DNA of 64,000 nt, from the NCBI GenBank assembly GCA_004168015.1, contig SEYW01000002.1, forward strand, positions 171,013-235,012, written 5' to 3'. The notes under the pieces are model-generated. The model did not search any database and had not been told where the DNA came from. It was given only the letters and a program-made list of their open reading frames with translations. The translations under genes and the position numbers were made by a program. Position 1 is the first letter of the stretch, and every line of letters begins with the position of its first letter. Positions 27,719 through 41,374 of this stretch are shown piece after piece. Origin of the DNA: Methylolobus aquaticus. GTDB taxonomy: Bacteria > Pseudomonadota > Gammaproteobacteria > Methylococcales > Methylococcaceae.

Positions 27719-30700
27719 TCATGACGGTGCCATATGGGTGGCCATGAAGGCGGCACAGGCTTCCCGGGCGGTCTTGAATTTCAGTTGTCGGGCCGCTTCC
27801 CCGACCGGGTGGAATGGCTCGGCGAGATCCGTTCCGGCCAGCCGCGAGGCGATCGTTTCGGCGCTCGACTTGGCGGCCAGCTTGTTCGTTGCCAGGAGTT
27901 CGGTGAGTTTGGCCAATTGCGATTGCAGTTCCGCCAGCTCGCTGGCGCCAAGGCGCCGGGCCGGCCCCACTGGCGCTGTCGGACGCCTTGGGGGGTTGAC
28001 CCACCTGAGCAGGCTGGCGGCCAGCCCTTGCGGTTCGATCGGCTTGGTCACCCGGTCCACCATGCCCGCATCCCGACAGGCTTGCCACTGCGCCTCCAGT
28101 GCGGCGGCCGTGAGGGCGATGACAGGCGGGCATTGGGAGCCCAGCCGCTCTTTCAAGCGTCGCGTGGTCTCGTAACCGTCCATCTCCGGCATTTGCAGAT
28201 CCATCAGGATTGCATCGAAGTCGCTCTGCCCGGCCTTGTCGATCGCTTCGCCCCCGCTGCGGGCGTGGTCGCTGAGCAGACCCAGACGCTTCAGCAGGCC
28301 TCGCGCCACGGTGTGGTTGGCCTCGTCGTCGTCGACCACGAGGATGCGCGCACCGCGAATCGCCTGGGCGAGTTCCTGCAGTTTCTGGGGCTGTCGGACC
28401 GCCGGCACGCGATCGGCAGTGGCTCGCCGCAGGGATTCGTCGGTCGCGCGTCGGAAGCGGGCGGTGAAGGTGAAGGCGCTGCCCTGTCCCGGTGCACTCT
28501 GCACGTGGATTTGTCCGCCCATCAGTTCGACCAGACGACGGGTGATCGAGAGGCCGAGTCCGGTACCCCCATACTTCCGCGTGATCGAAGTGTCGGCCTG
28601 CGAAAACGAGCTGAAAAGTCGTTCGATCTGATCCGGTGCAATGCCGATTCCGGTGTCTCGGACGGTGGTTTCTAGCGTCACGGTGGTTGCATTCTGTTCG
28701 CTCACAGCCACGGTGACGACAATCTCGCCACGCTCGGTGAATTTGACGGCATTGCCAACCAGATTGATGAAGATCTGCCCGAGGCGCAGCGAATCGCCGA
28801 TCAGGGGATAGCATAGATCCGGATCCATCACGACGCGAAATCCCAGTCCCTTCTCCTGGATCCTGATTGCGAACAAGTCGCCGACACTCTCGATCACGTT
28901 GCCCAGGTCGAAGGGGGCCTGTTCCATCTCCAGATGCCCGGCCTCGATTTTGGCATAGTCCAGGATATCGTTCAGCAAGCGCAACAGGGCCTGCGACGAC
29001 GCCTGCACCTTCTCGAGGTAGTCCTGCTGCCGTGGCATCAGCTCGGTGTCCAGTACCAGGCGCGTCAAGCCAATGATGGCGTTCATCGGCGTCCGGATCT
29101 CATGACTCATGTTTGCCAGGAAGTCGCTCTTCGCACGGTTGGCTTCCTCGGCCCGCTGCGTGGTCTCCGCCAGGCGATGCTCCATCTCCACACGCTTGGT
29201 GATGTCGATGCACGAGCCGATGAAGCCGAGGAATTCGCCTTCGTAGTCGAAGCGCGGACGGCCATTCTGCAACATCCAGCGGTATTCCCCGTCGTGCCGC
29301 TGCAGCCGATATTCCATCGTGAACGGTGTGCGCGCCTCGAACGCGCGGGTATAGCGATCCAGACAGGCCGGCAGGTCGTCGGGATGAAGCCCCGCAGTCC
29401 ACCCGTCGCCGAATTCCTGTTCCGGCGTACGTCCGGTGAAATCTAGCCAGACCTGATTGACGAAGGTCCATTCCCGCCCGGCGCCGGCCATCCAGATCAG
29501 GGCCGGTGCGGAGTCGGCAATCGCGCGGAAGCGTTGTTCGCTTTCTCTCAGGGCGTGGTCGGTTCGCTTCCTTTCGCTGATGTCCTGCACGGTGCCCAGG
29601 CCGCTCAGCGGTGTTCCGTCGTTGGCGAAGTGGATTTCCGCCTGCTCGCGTACCCATTTGGTGATGCCATCCACCCGGATGCGGTGTTCGATGTCGTAGG
29701 GGGCTCCTTTCAGTGCTGCGGCCCAGGCATCCGCCACGGCCGGCCTATCGTCCGGATCCGTGCACTCAAGGAAGCGCGTCAGATTGATCCGGCTCCCGGG
29801 CTCGATGCCGAAAATTCGATAGGTTTCATCCGACCATTCGAGCCGGTCGTAGGGGATGTCCAGATACCAGCTCCCGATATGCGACACGGCTTGCGCGCGC
29901 TTGAGGTTGTCCTCGCTACGCTGCAGTTCCGCTTCGATGCGCTTGCGCTCGCTGATGTCCTGATGGGTGCCGAACATCCAGTGGGGTTTGCCGTCCGGGG
30001 TCCAGTCGATGACCTTGCCGCGGTCGAGTACCCAGATCCAGCGACCGTCCTTGTGGCGCACGCGGACTTCGCATTCGTAGTAGCCGGCTTCGCCCGCGAA
30101 ATGACGCGCGAGCTCCTGTTCCGAGAGCTTGAGGTCTTCGGCGTGAACCAGGTCCAGCCAGGTCTGAATCGACAAGGGTGCCAGTTCTTGCAGCGTGTAT
30201 CCGAGAATTTCGGCCCAGCGTTCGTTGAAGATTGTCTCGCCAGTCTCCACGTTCCATTCCCACGTGCCGCTGCGGGTCGCTTCGATGATGTTGCCGAGAC
30301 GCTGGATCAGGGCTTGTCGCGACTCCTCGGCCCGCTTCCCGTCATCGATATCGAGATGCACGCCGATCATGCGCAAGGGCCTTGCCTGTGGGTCGCGTTC
30401 GACCGCGATGCCTTTGGAGCGAATCCAGCGATACCGCCCGTCCTTGTCACGCAGGCGAAACTCGACCGAATAGTCGTCGGTGTCGCCGTCGAAATAGGCC
30501 GCCAGGGCGGCCGCGACGCGCGGCCTGTCCTCGGGATGCAGGTGGCTTTCCCACGCTTCGACACGGTCGGGGAACTCATCCTCCGCATAACCGATCATCG
30601 CCTTCCAGATCGGTGAGAAATACACCTTCCCGCTGGCGATATCCCAGTCCCAAACGCCCAAGCCGCTGCCTTCCAGCGCCAGTTTCCAGCGGGCCTCGGC

Positions 30701-33700
30701 TTCCCGCAGCGCGAGCGCGGCGGCTCGCCGTTCGGTGATGTCCTGGAAGGTACCGGTGATGTACGTTCCCTCCTCATGGTCTTCAACGCGGCCGATGCAG
30801 CGGAGTTCAGCCCAGAACTCGCGTCCGGTGCGCGTGATCATGCGGGATTCCAGCGTGAACGGCTCGCCGGTTTCCAAGGTGTGTGCGAGTGCCGCACGGA
30901 CCTGTGGCAAGCATTCCGGCGCGTAGTAGCGGAGGCCTTCCTCCAGACCGGCGGGTGGCGAATCCAACGGGTGCTCGCACAGTCGGTAGACTTCTTCGGT
31001 CCAGAGTAGCCGATCCGTGGCCGGGTTCGCCTTCCATCCGCCCACTCTCGCGATGGCCTGCGATTCGTGCAGGAAAGCCAGTGCTTCGTTGAGTCGGGCC
31101 TGTTGTTGTTTCGCCTCGGTGATGTCGGTCCAGATTGCCACAACGTAGGTGTGCCCGCCCGTGTGCACCGGCCGGTTGCTGACGCGCACGATGCGTCGGC
31201 CGCCGTCCTTGTGGCGGTGGGTGGTCTCGAAATCGAGTGCACCCCGGTCAACGATTTCCCTGAACGCCTCGTGCATCGACGCGACTTCGACATATGGGTT
31301 GATCGCGGGTAGGTCCAACTCGGCGAATTCATCCCTGGAATAACCCAGCTGGCTGCAGGCCGCGTCGTTGAACTCGGCAAAACGCAGGGTTTCCCCATCG
31401 ATCAGAACGATGCCGTCCGCGGCCTGCCGCAGTAGAGCGCTCAGGCGCTCCTCGCTCTCCTGCAGTGCTTTTGCAGCCTGCCGGCTGGCGGTGACGTCGT
31501 GCAGTGTGACGAAGACGCGGAGCGGCTGTTCGGCACCGGGTTCGGACTCCGGGATCGCGTTGACCTGCAGCCATACCCATTCGCCGCTGATGGCGTTGCG
31601 AACCGCCAGCAGCGTGTCGAGCACCGGCTGTCCGCTGTGCAGCGCCAGCAAGGATGGGTGTTGGGCGGGCGGTAGCGGATGGCCCTCGCTGTCCAGTACA
31701 TTCCAGTCGGGCGATTGGCAGGTCGAGGCCAGAAACGCCTCCCGGTCCATGCCCAGCAGCTTGCAGGCGGCGGGGTTGATGTCGATCAGGCTTCCGTCCG
31801 CGGCCTGGTAGAAGACGCCCTGGGTCATGCTCGCGAATAGACTCCGGAACCGGGCCTCACTCTCACGCAGTGCCGCATCCGCCCGCTTCCGATCCGTGAT
31901 ATCGCGGGTGACGCAAAACGATACCGCCTGGCCGTCGACCAGCGCGCCATTGACGCTGATTTCGGCATCGTAAACCGATCCATCCTTCCGGCGATGGCGG
32001 CTTTCGAACGTCGTGCTGACCTGACTCAGGTCGGGGAAACGGGTGCGGATGTCGGCCTCCGTCCAGGCGTCATCGATGTCCCAAACGGGCCTTCCGAGCA
32101 GTTCGTCCAGGGAGTAGCCCAAAAGCGCCGCTTGGCGCTCATTGGCTTCGATGACGCGGAAATCAGCGTTCAGGATCAGGATGCCGTCGCGCGAGTGATT
32201 CATCAGCTGTCGCCGTTGTTCGTCCATACGGCGCAGCGCGGCCTCCTGCTCCCGGACCGCCGTGATGTCATGGGCGATGCCGAGCACGCCGATCAATTCG
32301 CCGTCGGGACCGAACATCGGGGTCTTGGTGGTTTCGAACAGGCCTCGGTAACCATTGGCCCGGAACACCAGTTCCTCCTCGTTCCGCCGGGGTCCTCCGG
32401 CTTGCACCGCGGCCAGGTCGTTGGCCCGAAAAAAATTCGCCAATGAGTTCTCGACGAAGTCGAAGTCCGTCTTGCCAATGATTTCCGCCGCACCGCTGCC
32501 GTAGAGCCGCTCGAAGGGCGGGTTGCACGCGAGGTACGCGCCGTCCGGGCCTTTGAGCCAGACCAGATCGGGAATGGTCTCGACCAGGCCGGCCAACAGG
32601 TGTCGCTCTTTCTCGAGGGCTGCGAAGGCTTTTTCGCGTTCGGTCACGTCCCGAAATGACCAGACCCTGGAGCGGGCGCCGCCAGTGTGCAGCGGAACGG
32701 TGTAGCGCTCGAACGTCCGTCCGTCCTTGAATTTCAGCGTGTCGAAAGTGATCTCATCGGTCGCATAGAGACGCTGCACGCCCGTCAGGAAGCCTTCAGG
32801 GTCGACCAGCTGGTCGACGACGAAGTCGAGCAAGGCGGCATCGTGACCTGCTTGCATCAAGGTGTCCGGAATGCGCCAGATTTCCTGGAACCGATGATTG
32901 GCCGACTGCACCCGGCCTTGATCGTCGATGACGAGGATGCCATCGGCCGTGGCATCCAGCGTGGCACGCAGTAAAGCCTCCCCGGCTGCCAGGTTTTCTC
33001 TGGTCGTGGCGCGTTCCGTGACATCCCGGGCGAACCCCACGGTGCCGATCACGCGCCCGTCGACCAGGACCGGCGACTTGAACGTTTCGACCCAGATCGC
33101 CCCGTCCGGTCCTTGCAGCGGTTCCTCCACGTTTTTCGGCCGGCCGGATAACAGGACGGCCTGGTCGTCGTTGCGGTAACGCTCGGCCAGTTCGCGCGGC
33201 CAGACGTCGCAGTCGGTCTTGCCCTGAATGTCGTCGGCCGGTAGGCCGCAGGCGCTGGCGAACGGCTCATTGACGGCCAGGAAACGGCCTTCCTCGTCCT
33301 TGAGCCAGACCATGAAGGGAAAGTTGTCCAGCAAGGCGCGTTGGTAGCGGTCGCGCCATTCCAATTCGGTTCGTGCGGCGTGGAGATCACTCATGTCGCG
33401 CGAAATGCCCAGCAGCGCGGGCCTCCCGTTCCAGGTGCCGGAGACGACACGGGTATCCACCATCAGCTCGCTGCCGTCAGCCCGCTGCAGTGGAAACGGC
33501 CAGGACTCGAGCTTGCCGGCCAGTATGTCGGCGAGAGTGCGCTGGGCCTCGGCGCGGACCCGCGGCGGATGAACCGCCAATACGGAGTTGCCGATCAGCC
33601 GTTCGTCGTAGCCGAGGACTGTCCGGACGGCCTGATTGATGTGCAGAATCCGGCCCTCACCGTCGAGGACGAACACGAAGTCGGTTATCGCCTGGAAGAA

Positions 33701-34594
33701 ACCTTCGAGGTTTTGCCGTTGGCCTTCAGCCTGCTCCTGAGCCAGGAGTCGATCCAGGGCATGACCGAACTGGTCGGCCAGGCTCTCGAGAAACACAATG
33801 GTATCGGCGGACTGGCGCCGCACCTGTTTGCTGGCCAGGTTCAGACAGGCCCGGATTTCGCCACCGACCGTGATCGGCAGCACGATCACCGACTGCAAGC
33901 CCTCCTCTTGCAGGCGTGGATCCTCCATCAACCCCATGTCCCGACAATCGGGGTCGTGATCGACGCAACTGCACACACGCTGCCCGGCTTCGATCCTGAG
34001 CGCCAGCCCACTGGCGGGGGCTAGCCAGGCCGTACGCTTGACGAACGCCGAACTCAGGCCATGGTGCGTGAGCAGTTCGAAGCCGCCATCGGGCCGGCGC
34101 CAGTAGAAGCCGCCCGCATCCAGGTCCGCCAGACCCAGAACCGTTTCGAGCATAGCCGCGGCCAGGGTGTCGCGGGCCAGGCTGTCGCTGCGGATCCGGT
34201 TGAAGGCGTGCTGCAGTTCGAGGTGTTCCTGCTGGCGCCGGAACCGGCTGATGTCGTTGACGATACCTTCGCTGCGCAGGGCTCTGCCGCTCCGGTCCCG
34301 TTGCGTGATGCGTCCGAGGGCTTGCTGCCAGATCCATCGGCCTCCAGCGTCCAGCAGACGGTACTCCAGCGCGATCGATCCCTCGCTGGGTTCCGGCTGA
34401 GTCAGGGCCGAGCGCAAGCTGTCCTGGTCGCAGGGATGCATCCGTGCGAGCCAGGCCGCAAGCGGTACCTCCCCCGCAGGCAGTTCGCCGTCACCGAATT
34501 GGGTGCGCAGGTGCAGACTCAGGTGCAGTCGGTCCGCACCTAGGTCGTATTCCCAGAAACCGACACCGAGCGCGTCGAGGGTATTGCTGAACAT
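27719..34594 (-). CDS. Giant multi-PAS/GAF hybrid histidine kinase
   Basis: 2291 residues from ATG 34594 (a frame extending to 34759 adds Arg-rich, unlikely sequence). By eye: PAS 1 (about 1-125), GAF (126-290), then twelve more PAS/PAC units of about 120-135 residues, most ending in DITERK-like or DVTER-like linkers. The HisKA follows with the His at about residue 1830 ([12 protein letters not shown]), then HATPase ([25 protein letters not shown]) and a receiver with Asp at about 2131 ([11 protein letters not shown]). The ~100-residue C-terminus is helical and may be a degenerate HPt. There is no transmembrane helix, so signals are cytosolic or redox/ligand based. It lies upstream of and in the same direction as the REC-kinase. 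Confidence 0.93.
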   Translation of the reverse strand: MFSNTLDALGVGFWEYDLGADRLHLSLHLRTQFGDGELPAGEVPLAAWLARMHPCDQDSLRSALTQPEPSEGSIALEYRLLDAGGRWIWQQALGRITQRDRSGRALRSEGIVNDISRFRRQQEHLELQHAFNRIRSDSLARDTLAAAMLETVLGLADLDAGGFYWRRPDGGFELLTHHGLSSAFVKRTAWLAPASGLALRIEAGQRVCSCVDHDPDCRDMGLMEDPRLQEEGLQSVIVLPITVGGEIRACLNLASKQVRRQSADTIVFLESLADQFGHALDRLLAQEQAEGQRQNLEGFFQAITDFVFVLDGEGRILHINQAVRTVLGYDERLIGNSVLAVHPPRVRAEAQRTLADILAGKLESWPFPLQRADGSELMVDTRVVSGTWNGRPALLGISRDMSDLHAARTELEWRDRYQRALLDNFPFMVWLKDEEGRFLAVNEPFASACGLPADDIQGKTDCDVWPRELAERYRNDDQAVLLSGRPKNVEEPLQGPDGAIWVETFKSPVLVDGRVIGTVGFARDVTERATTRENLAAGEALLRATLDATADGILVIDDQGRVQSANHRFQEIWRIPDTLMQAGHDAALLDFVVDQLVDPEGFLTGVQRLYATDEITFDTLKFKDGRTFERYTVPLHTGGARSRVWSFRDVTEREKAFAALEKERHLLAGLVETIPDLVWLKGPDGAYLACNPPFERLYGSGAAEIIGKTDFDFVENSLANFFRANDLAAVQAGGPRRNEEELVFRANGYRGLFETTKTPMFGPDGELIGVLGIAHDITAVREQEAALRRMDEQRRQLMNHSRDGILILNADFRVIEANERQAALLGYSLDELLGRPVWDIDDAWTEADIRTRFPDLSQVSTTFESRHRRKDGSVYDAEISVNGALVDGQAVSFCVTRDITDRKRADAALRESEARFRSLFASMTQGVFYQAADGSLIDINPAACKLLGMDREAFLASTCQSPDWNVLDSEGHPLPPAQHPSLLALHSGQPVLDTLLAVRNAISGEWVWLQVNAIPESEPGAEQPLRVFVTLHDVTASRQAAKALQESEERLSALLRQAADGIVLIDGETLRFAEFNDAACSQLGYSRDEFAELDLPAINPYVEVASMHEAFREIVDRGALDFETTHRHKDGGRRIVRVSNRPVHTGGHTYVVAIWTDITEAKQQQARLNEALAFLHESQAIARVGGWKANPATDRLLWTEEVYRLCEHPLDSPPAGLEEGLRYYAPECLPQVRAALAHTLETGEPFTLESRMITRTGREFWAELRCIGRVEDHEEGTYITGTFQDITERRAAALALREAEARWKLALEGSGLGVWDWDIASGKVYFSPIWKAMIGYAEDEFPDRVEAWESHLHPEDRPRVAAALAAYFDGDTDDYSVEFRLRDKDGRYRWIRSKGIAVERDPQARPLRMIGVHLDIDDGKRAEESRQALIQRLGNIIEATRSGTWEWNVETGETIFNERWAEILGYTLQELAPLSIQTWLDLVHAEDLKLSEQELARHFAGEAGYYECEVRVRHKDGRWIWVLDRGKVIDWTPDGKPHWMFGTHQDISERKRIEAELQRSEDNLKRAQAVSHIGSWYLDIPYDRLEWSDETYRIFGIEPGSRINLTRFLECTDPDDRPAVADAWAAALKGAPYDIEHRIRVDGITKWVREQAEIHFANDGTPLSGLGTVQDISERKRTDHALRESEQRFRAIADSAPALIWMAGAGREWTFVNQVWLDFTGRTPEQEFGDGWTAGLHPDDLPACLDRYTRAFEARTPFTMEYRLQRHDGEYRWMLQNGRPRFDYEGEFLGFIGSCIDITKRVEMEHRLAETTQRAEEANRAKSDFLANMSHEIRTPMNAIIGLTRLVLDTELMPRQQDYLEKVQASSQALLRLLNDILDYAKIEAGHLEMEQAPFDLGNVIESVGDLFAIRIQEKGLGFRVVMDPDLCYPLIGDSLRLGQIFINLVGNAVKFTERGEIVVTVAVSEQNATTVTLETTVRDTGIGIAPDQIERLFSSFSQADTSITRKYGGTGLGLSITRRLVELMGGQIHVQSAPGQGSAFTFTARFRRATDESLRRATADRVPAVRQPQKLQELAQAIRGARILVVDDDEANHTVARGLLKRLGLLSDHARSGGEAIDKAGQSDFDAILMDLQMPEMDGYETTRRLKERLGSQCPPVIALTAAALEAQWQACRDAGMVDRVTKPIEPQGLAASLLRWVNPPRRPTAPVGPARRLGASELAELQSQLAKLTELLATNKLAAKSSAETIASRLAGTDLAEPFHPVGEAARQLKFKTAREACAAFMATHMAPS

Positions 34595-34712
34595 GTCATT
34601 GCGACGTGGAGACTCAACGCACCGATTGTTAGGCAAGAACGGCCGGAACTCAATGTCGCGAGCAACGCGGAGGTGACGGTGCGCGCTTACGGAGTTCCCC
34701 CGAGGCCCGCGA

Positions 34713-35546
34713 TCACGGTTCGCCGTAACCTGGACCGATGAACGGCGACAGGAATGCATCGAGCGATGTCACCCACTCGCGGCGCATGAACACGAAGCCG
34801 CCGTTATGCGAGCCGCGCAGTTCGATGAACTGCTTTGGCTCACTGGCGGCCTCGAACAGCCGCCGGCCGTGCGAAAAAGGCACGATATCGTCATCGCGGC
34901 TGTGGATCACCAGCACGGGGCAGCGCGTGTTCGCGACAGCACGGCGGGTGTCGTAGTTGAAGCGGGCAAGCAAGCGGGCGGGCAGGAAAGGATAAAGCTC
35001 GGCGGCCAGGTCCGGTACCGACGTGAAGGCCGAGTGCAGGACCAGAGCGGCCGGCTGGGCGCGCGTGGCCTGATGCGCGGCGATGGCACCGCCCAGCGAC
35101 TCGCCGATCAACACGATCCGGTCGGCTGCGACGTGCCGGGTCTCGGTCAGATAGCGCCACACCGCGGCCGCATCGGCATAGGTGCCGTCTTCCGACGGCT
35201 TGCCCGTGGACGTGCCGTAGCCCCGGTAGTCGAACAGCAGAGCGGACCAGCGCAACTGCCGGAACATCGGGAGCCAGGGCAGGCGATGCGAAAGGTTGCC
35301 CGCGTTGCCATGAAACAGCACGGCGGTCGCGCGCGGTTGAGAGACCGGCACGAACCAACCGTGCAGGCGTTCGCCATCGGCGGTCGGAACCCATACGTCG
35401 TCATAGTCGATCTTCAGCGCGGACGGGGTCGGATCGTCGCTGCTTGCCGCCTGCGGAAAGTAGACCAGCCGGTTCTGCCAACCGCACGCGGCCAACAGCA
35501 GCGCGCCATAGATCAGCGCGAGGCCAGTCAGAAGGGTGGTGAGCAT
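34713..35546 (-). CDS. Alpha/beta hydrolase, BEM46-like, probable lipoprotein
   Basis: 277 residues from ATG 35546, chosen because AGGA lies 6 bp upstream; other in-frame starts exist at 35552 and 35570. N-terminal LTGLALIYGALLLAACG has a lipobox-like LAAC (Cys21), suggesting membrane attachment. Alpha/beta-hydrolase blocks: oxyanion region FHGNAGNLSHR, DYRGYGTSTG, nucleophile elbow GESLGG (Ser150), acid in HSRDDDIVPF (Asp219 or 220), and His247 in GSHNGG. The BEM46/YfhR family; substrate unknown, likely an esterase or thioesterase. Confidence 0.9.
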   Translation of the reverse strand: MLTTLLTGLALIYGALLLAACGWQNRLVYFPQAASSDDPTPSALKIDYDDVWVPTADGERLHGWFVPVSQPRATAVLFHGNAGNLSHRLPWLPMFRQLRWSALLFDYRGYGTSTGKPSEDGTYADAAAVWRYLTETRHVAADRIVLIGESLGGAIAAHQATRAQPAALVLHSAFTSVPDLAAELYPFLPARLLARFNYDTRRAVANTRCPVLVIHSRDDDIVPFSHGRRLFEAASEPKQFIELRGSHNGGFVFMRREWVTSLDAFLSPFIGPGYGEP

Positions 35547-35640
35547 TCGCATTCCTGGGATCGATCGCATAACCGCCGTGTTGTGTCGCGTCGGATCATA
35601 AACCTCCCGCCGGACACGGTGTCGCTTCTCCTCGGGCCGG

Positions 35641-36249
35641 TTACTCAGCGAGCGGTACGAAGTTTTCGCACACCGAGCGGGCGGCATGCCACGCGCCGTC
35701 GAAGCCGCGCAGCGAGAATTCGGCCCGGACGTCAGGCGCCACTCGGATCAGCAGGCGGCGATGCCCGGCGAGACCCGCCAGATCGAACGGCCGTTCGAAC
35801 CGCAGGAACTCGAAGCGATCGCCCGGCTCCCTAATCCGCCTGATCGGCATCGCGGTTGTCGCTCCACCGTCGACGCGCCACCGGAGCGTGTCCGCCTGAT
35901 CGATGCGGCCGAGTATCGCTGCGTCGTGCTCGATGACGATGACCACCTCCGGCAGACAGTCTTCGCCTGGGTTTGCCGTCAGCGTCAGCGTGGCGCGCGC
36001 TCGCGGATCCTCGGAACCGGCCCGGCTGGCGAGGTACTGTCCCGAGTACGGGTCCCGAAATTCGACCGCGGTCCAGCGTTCATACTGCTGGACCCGTTGC
36101 GCCCAGTCGCCCAGGTCCACGGCCGGGATCGGTCCGGAGAGCACCATCAGCACGCTCATGGCGAAAAAGCGAGCAATCCCTCGCGTCACGCCTCGATACC
36201 AGGCGGCGGTGCCGCATGGGTCGTTGTGTTGCAGCCGGCTTTCGCTCAT
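35641..36249 (-). CDS. Exported protein of unknown function
   Basis: 202 residues from ATG 36249, with GAGGGTGG just upstream. A hydrophobic signal (ARFFAMSVLMVLSGPIPA, about 26-43) is followed by DLGDWAQRVQQYERWTAVEF. The rest reads as beta-sandwich-like (EVVIVIEHDAAILGRIDQADTLRWRVD; RLLIRVAPDVRAEFSLRGFDGA, abbreviated). Similar to a class of short secreted proteins with an invasion-associated-locus-like pattern, but I cannot assign it firmly. Confidence 0.7.
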   Translation of the reverse strand: MSESRLQHNDPCGTAAWYRGVTRGIARFFAMSVLMVLSGPIPAVDLGDWAQRVQQYERWTAVEFRDPYSGQYLASRAGSEDPRARATLTLTANPGEDCLPEVVIVIEHDAAILGRIDQADTLRWRVDGGATTAMPIRRIREPGDRFEFLRFERPFDLAGLAGHRRLLIRVAPDVRAEFSLRGFDGAWHAARSVCENFVPLAE

Positions 36250-36916
36250 GGTGCCACCCTCTCGCCAGCAACGGGTTTGGGCAAACCCTATCTGCGTTCA
36301 GACGGGTCGTCTTGCTGCGCTCCACTCCCTTGGACACGCGTACGGTGGTGATGTCTTCACTCGGCCGAAGATTTTCGGGGCGGGTGCCCGGGCGTTCGGG
36401 TCCACCAGAGCACCTCCGAACAAAAGCCATCCTGGCTCTTTCAAGCGCGACCCAACCCCGCTCGCGGGAAGCCTCGAAGAGATCAGGGCTGCCCCAAGCG
36501 CTGCGCCGGATGCAGCGGTACTCGGCGCTCGGGCCCGAATGATCAACAGCCGTTTCGCACAGCTCCGGGTGGCGGGCAATCGCGGCGACGGTGTGTCACG
36601 ACAACAATCCCCAGCCGCTATCTAACCGATGCCTGGAATGTAAGTGACTGTTTTTTATTTCCAACGGAAATGGTTGGATCAAATGTAGTCATTTTGTCTT
36701 ATTCCCTGTCGCGGTGGGCGCTGTGGCGGGGATCTCACGCTCGGTCCACAAAGTTATCCACAGGAACTGGGGACAAAATCGTAAGCGGGCAGATTGTGGG
36801 GCCCTTGCCGCCGACGGCGGCTCTGGACGGTCCCAAACAGCGGCGCTGCCGCTTACACCGAGCCCCGCTTCATTGCAAGCCCCCGTGCCATGCCGGCGTT
36901 CAGGCCTGGGGGAATG
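36250..36916. other. Intergenic region with an AT-rich block and a DnaA box
   Basis: 667 bp with no supportable gene. Bases about 36635-36715 are AT-rich (a T6 run, TTTATTTCC, GGATCAAATGTAGTC), followed at 36754-36762 by an exact DnaA box. The only other partial match is a nearby TCCACAAAG. The left 300 bp are GC-rich and featureless. Confidence 0.45.
36754..36762. promoter_or_regulatory. Perfect DnaA-box sequence TTATCCACA
   Basis: Exact 9-bp match to the high-affinity DnaA box in the largest gene-free gap of this part of the window, next to an AT-rich block. With a single box and no dnaA, dnaN, gidA or rpmH nearby, it is more likely a titration or regulatory site than the chromosomal origin, or chance. 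Confidence 0.4.
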
Positions 36917-37276
36917 CTACGCCCTGACCCAGCGCTCGGCCTCGCTGTGGTCATCCCTTGTAAAGAACTCGATCTCGGTCTTCCTAAGGCCCTTGCCGAC
37001 GAACAGGAAGACGTCGTCCTTCCACTTCTCGTCGCCGACGATCGCCATCTTGGCGATGTCGTCGCCGTGCTCCATCAGGAAGCCGACGTCCGACCAGTCA
37101 TCCGTGCGCTCCCAGCCCTGGAAGTCGTCGGCATAGACCAGCACGCGTACCGCCTTACCCTGCTCGATCAACGATCGCGCGCGGGCCTGCAGTGCCTGTT
37201 GGTCCGCGAACCGCATCAGGCCGGACAGCCGGACACTGATCACGTCGTCATCCGTTTCGATGATCTTGAAGCTCAT
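36917..37276 (-). CDS. STAS/SpoIIAA-like domain protein
   Basis: 119 residues from ATG 37276 (MSFKIIETDDDVISVRLSG). The pattern fits the SpoIIAA-like (DUF3478) proteins: ISVRLSGLMRFADQQALQA, VRVLVYADDFQGWERTDDWSDVGFL and VFLFVGKGLRKTEIEFF (abbreviated). Related folds bind lipids or partner proteins at membranes. Cytosolic; no catalytic residues apparent. It is the last gene of a leftward run with the next two. Confidence 0.8.
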   Translation of the reverse strand: MSFKIIETDDDVISVRLSGLMRFADQQALQARARSLIEQGKAVRVLVYADDFQGWERTDDWSDVGFLMEHGDDIAKMAIVGDEKWKDDVFLFVGKGLRKTEIEFFTRDDHSEAERWVRA

Positions 37277-37338
37277 GCTGCCTGCTCTCGCTGTTGTTTG
37301 AATGGGGCGATGGTCCCGGCGTCCCGCAGCCCGGTAGC

Positions 37339-37623
37339 TCAGGCTGGTGGCGCCTGCTCGTTGGCCAGGGCCTTCGCGACGATTTCGCGATACAGTTCCA
37401 GTATCCGGCAGTAGAGGTCCTGATATTCGGGGTGGTGATCGACCAGCGGCTTCAGTTGCTCGGACGTTTCGAACACTTCGTGCAGGTAGGCCAGTTCCCA
37501 CTCGTCCAGTCGTTCTCCGCGGTCAACCTTGGCCTTCAGTGTCAGTGCCTTGGGCAGGCGCCGGCTTTCCAGCCGTTCCAGGAAGGCCTGGGCCATTCCC
37601 AGTTCTTTCTGTTCCTGAGTCAT
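37339..37623 (-). CDS. Small cytosolic helical protein of unknown function
   Basis: 94 residues from ATG 37623, preceded by AGGTGA at 5 bp spacing; a GTG 9 bases earlier lies inside that ribosome-binding site and is rejected. Charged, mostly helical (EQKELGMAQAFLERLESRRLPKALTLKAKVDRGE, abbreviated). No transmembrane segment. Same direction as the genes on both sides, 62 bp from the STAS-like gene, so probably an operon. Function unknown. Confidence 0.7.
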   Translation of the reverse strand: MTQEQKELGMAQAFLERLESRRLPKALTLKAKVDRGERLDEWELAYLHEVFETSEQLKPLVDHHPEYQDLYCRILELYREIVAKALANEQAPPA

Positions 37624-37743
37624 TGTCGTCACCTGATGGGCTGTGAGTCGGAATGCCGTCCACTTGACGCCCGGCGGGGTGGCTTGTCAAGGGTATGGCC
37701 GGCGTAACCATGCCGCGGGCAGCCAGGGACGGACTGACGCTCC

Positions 37744-38766
37744 TCAGCCGAGGTAGGCTTGGCCTAGCCTGATCGAATCCTTCGGCTCGGGCAGTTGGTC
37801 CCGCGGAATCCACCCCAGCAGCACGATCCGACGCTGTCCTTGCACCGACGAGATCTCGCTCAGTTCCAGCGCGTCCGTGGCGTCCGCGTCGCCCTGGAGG
37901 ATGCCTCGGTAATCCAGATTCAGCCGCAGCGGGTTCAGTGCCAGCCAGTCTTCCGGCCGGCTCAGGGTTTCGGCGATATGTGAGAGGCTTACGTCCAGCC
38001 CAAGCGCGATGCCGGCGCTCTGCCCCAGTTCCTCGTCGATCGCGGCGATGTCGGCTTCCAGCGCTTCGACGCAGGGGCAGTACTCGTCGCCTTCGAAGAA
38101 CGCGTGTTCCAGTCCCCACTGTCCCGATTTCAGCGCGTCGAGTTTGCGCCGCAGCAACTGGCGGTTCTTAGCCAGCGAACCGCGTCGCTCCTTGGCGGCG
38201 ACAATGCCCTCCAAGGCTTTCTCGAGCAGGAAATCGAAACCGCGCTTCTTCAGTTCGCGCCGCGCCATGCGCTCGCTGTCCGCCGGCGCGACGAAGCGGT
38301 GCTGCGTGAAGCTGATCGAGGTCTGCATGACGTCGCGTCGGAGCGTATCGCCGTCCATTTCCATGCCAAGGACCGTGCGCTCCTGCAGCGACATCGTCAA
38401 CAGCCCGAAGATTGCGTCGGGCGGCGGGCCGCAGCAGGTGCGCAGGAAATCCTTGATCGTCTGGCACTGACCCAGCACCTCGGCCAGATGGTTCGGTGAA
38501 GCGAACGCGGCGCGCAGGCGCGGGTCTCCGCCGTAAACCTTGGGACTGACCTCGACCGCCGGCGGCAACCTGGTGACGATGTCGTTCAGGTAACGGACGG
38601 CGATCGCGACCGGCTCCCGCAAGTGCTTGCGGTAATTGCCCAGGGCCCGCAAGCGCCGGTCGGTGCCGTCGACGGCACGGTCGATGGCCGCCTCGAGCAG
38701 CGCGTCGGGCACGCCGTGGGCATCGTCGTCGGGGGAACTGAAGAGGGCGCTGAGAAAACGCAGCAT
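37744..38766 (-). CDS. Conserved cytosolic protein of unknown function
   Basis: 340 residues, mostly helical. Features: N-terminal [14 protein letters not shown], a Cys pair in [17 protein letters not shown], a helical middle ([20 protein letters not shown]) and [18 protein letters not shown]. No signal peptide. It resembles uncharacterised proteins seen in several Gammaproteobacteria. Divergent from the RecD2-like helicase gene, with 162 bp between. Confidence 0.8.
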   Translation of the reverse strand: MLRFLSALFSSPDDDAHGVPDALLEAAIDRAVDGTDRRLRALGNYRKHLREPVAIAVRYLNDIVTRLPPAVEVSPKVYGGDPRLRAAFASPNHLAEVLGQCQTIKDFLRTCCGPPPDAIFGLLTMSLQERTVLGMEMDGDTLRRDVMQTSISFTQHRFVAPADSERMARRELKKRGFDFLLEKALEGIVAAKERRGSLAKNRQLLRRKLDALKSGQWGLEHAFFEGDEYCPCVEALEADIAAIDEELGQSAGIALGLDVSLSHIAETLSRPEDWLALNPLRLNLDYRGILQGDADATDALELSEISSVQGQRRIVLLGWIPRDQLPEPKDSIRLGQAYLG

Positions 38767-38928
38767 GATGGTCGCAGTTTACCCTTGGCCACGGGATCCG
38801 ACCAAGTCGGGCGTTGCGACCCCGTCGATCGATGCTGGCCGCTCGAATGCCGAGTTGCGTGCTGTTACGCTGTCGGTTGCGACACCCCGCTCGATGACGG
38901 GGCCAATTCACCGCCTTCTACTCAGTTC

Positions 38929-41121
<2,193 letters not shown>

Positions 41122-41374
41122 TCAGAGCGTGCTTCTGCTTTGCTGCGATGTTGACGTCCGCGTCTTGATCGGGGCGCCCCGCTCTTTGGTCTACGTGATC
41201 CTACGTATATACAACTTTCGAGGTGCCGCCTTTAATTGGCGCCCAGCGTCGTTCGCACGAGGAGGCAGCGGCGCCCGGAACGTCCGCTCACGCCCCGTAT
41301 CGGCTGCCCGCAGTTCGGTAGTACGGGACCGGGCTGTCGGCGGCCTTTTTTTTGACTTAGTGATTGGGGGCTCC

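Noticed and set aside
36250-36916. Chromosomal replication origin
   Set aside because: Only one DnaA box and no dnaA, dnaN, rpmH, gidA or other origin-linked genes nearby.
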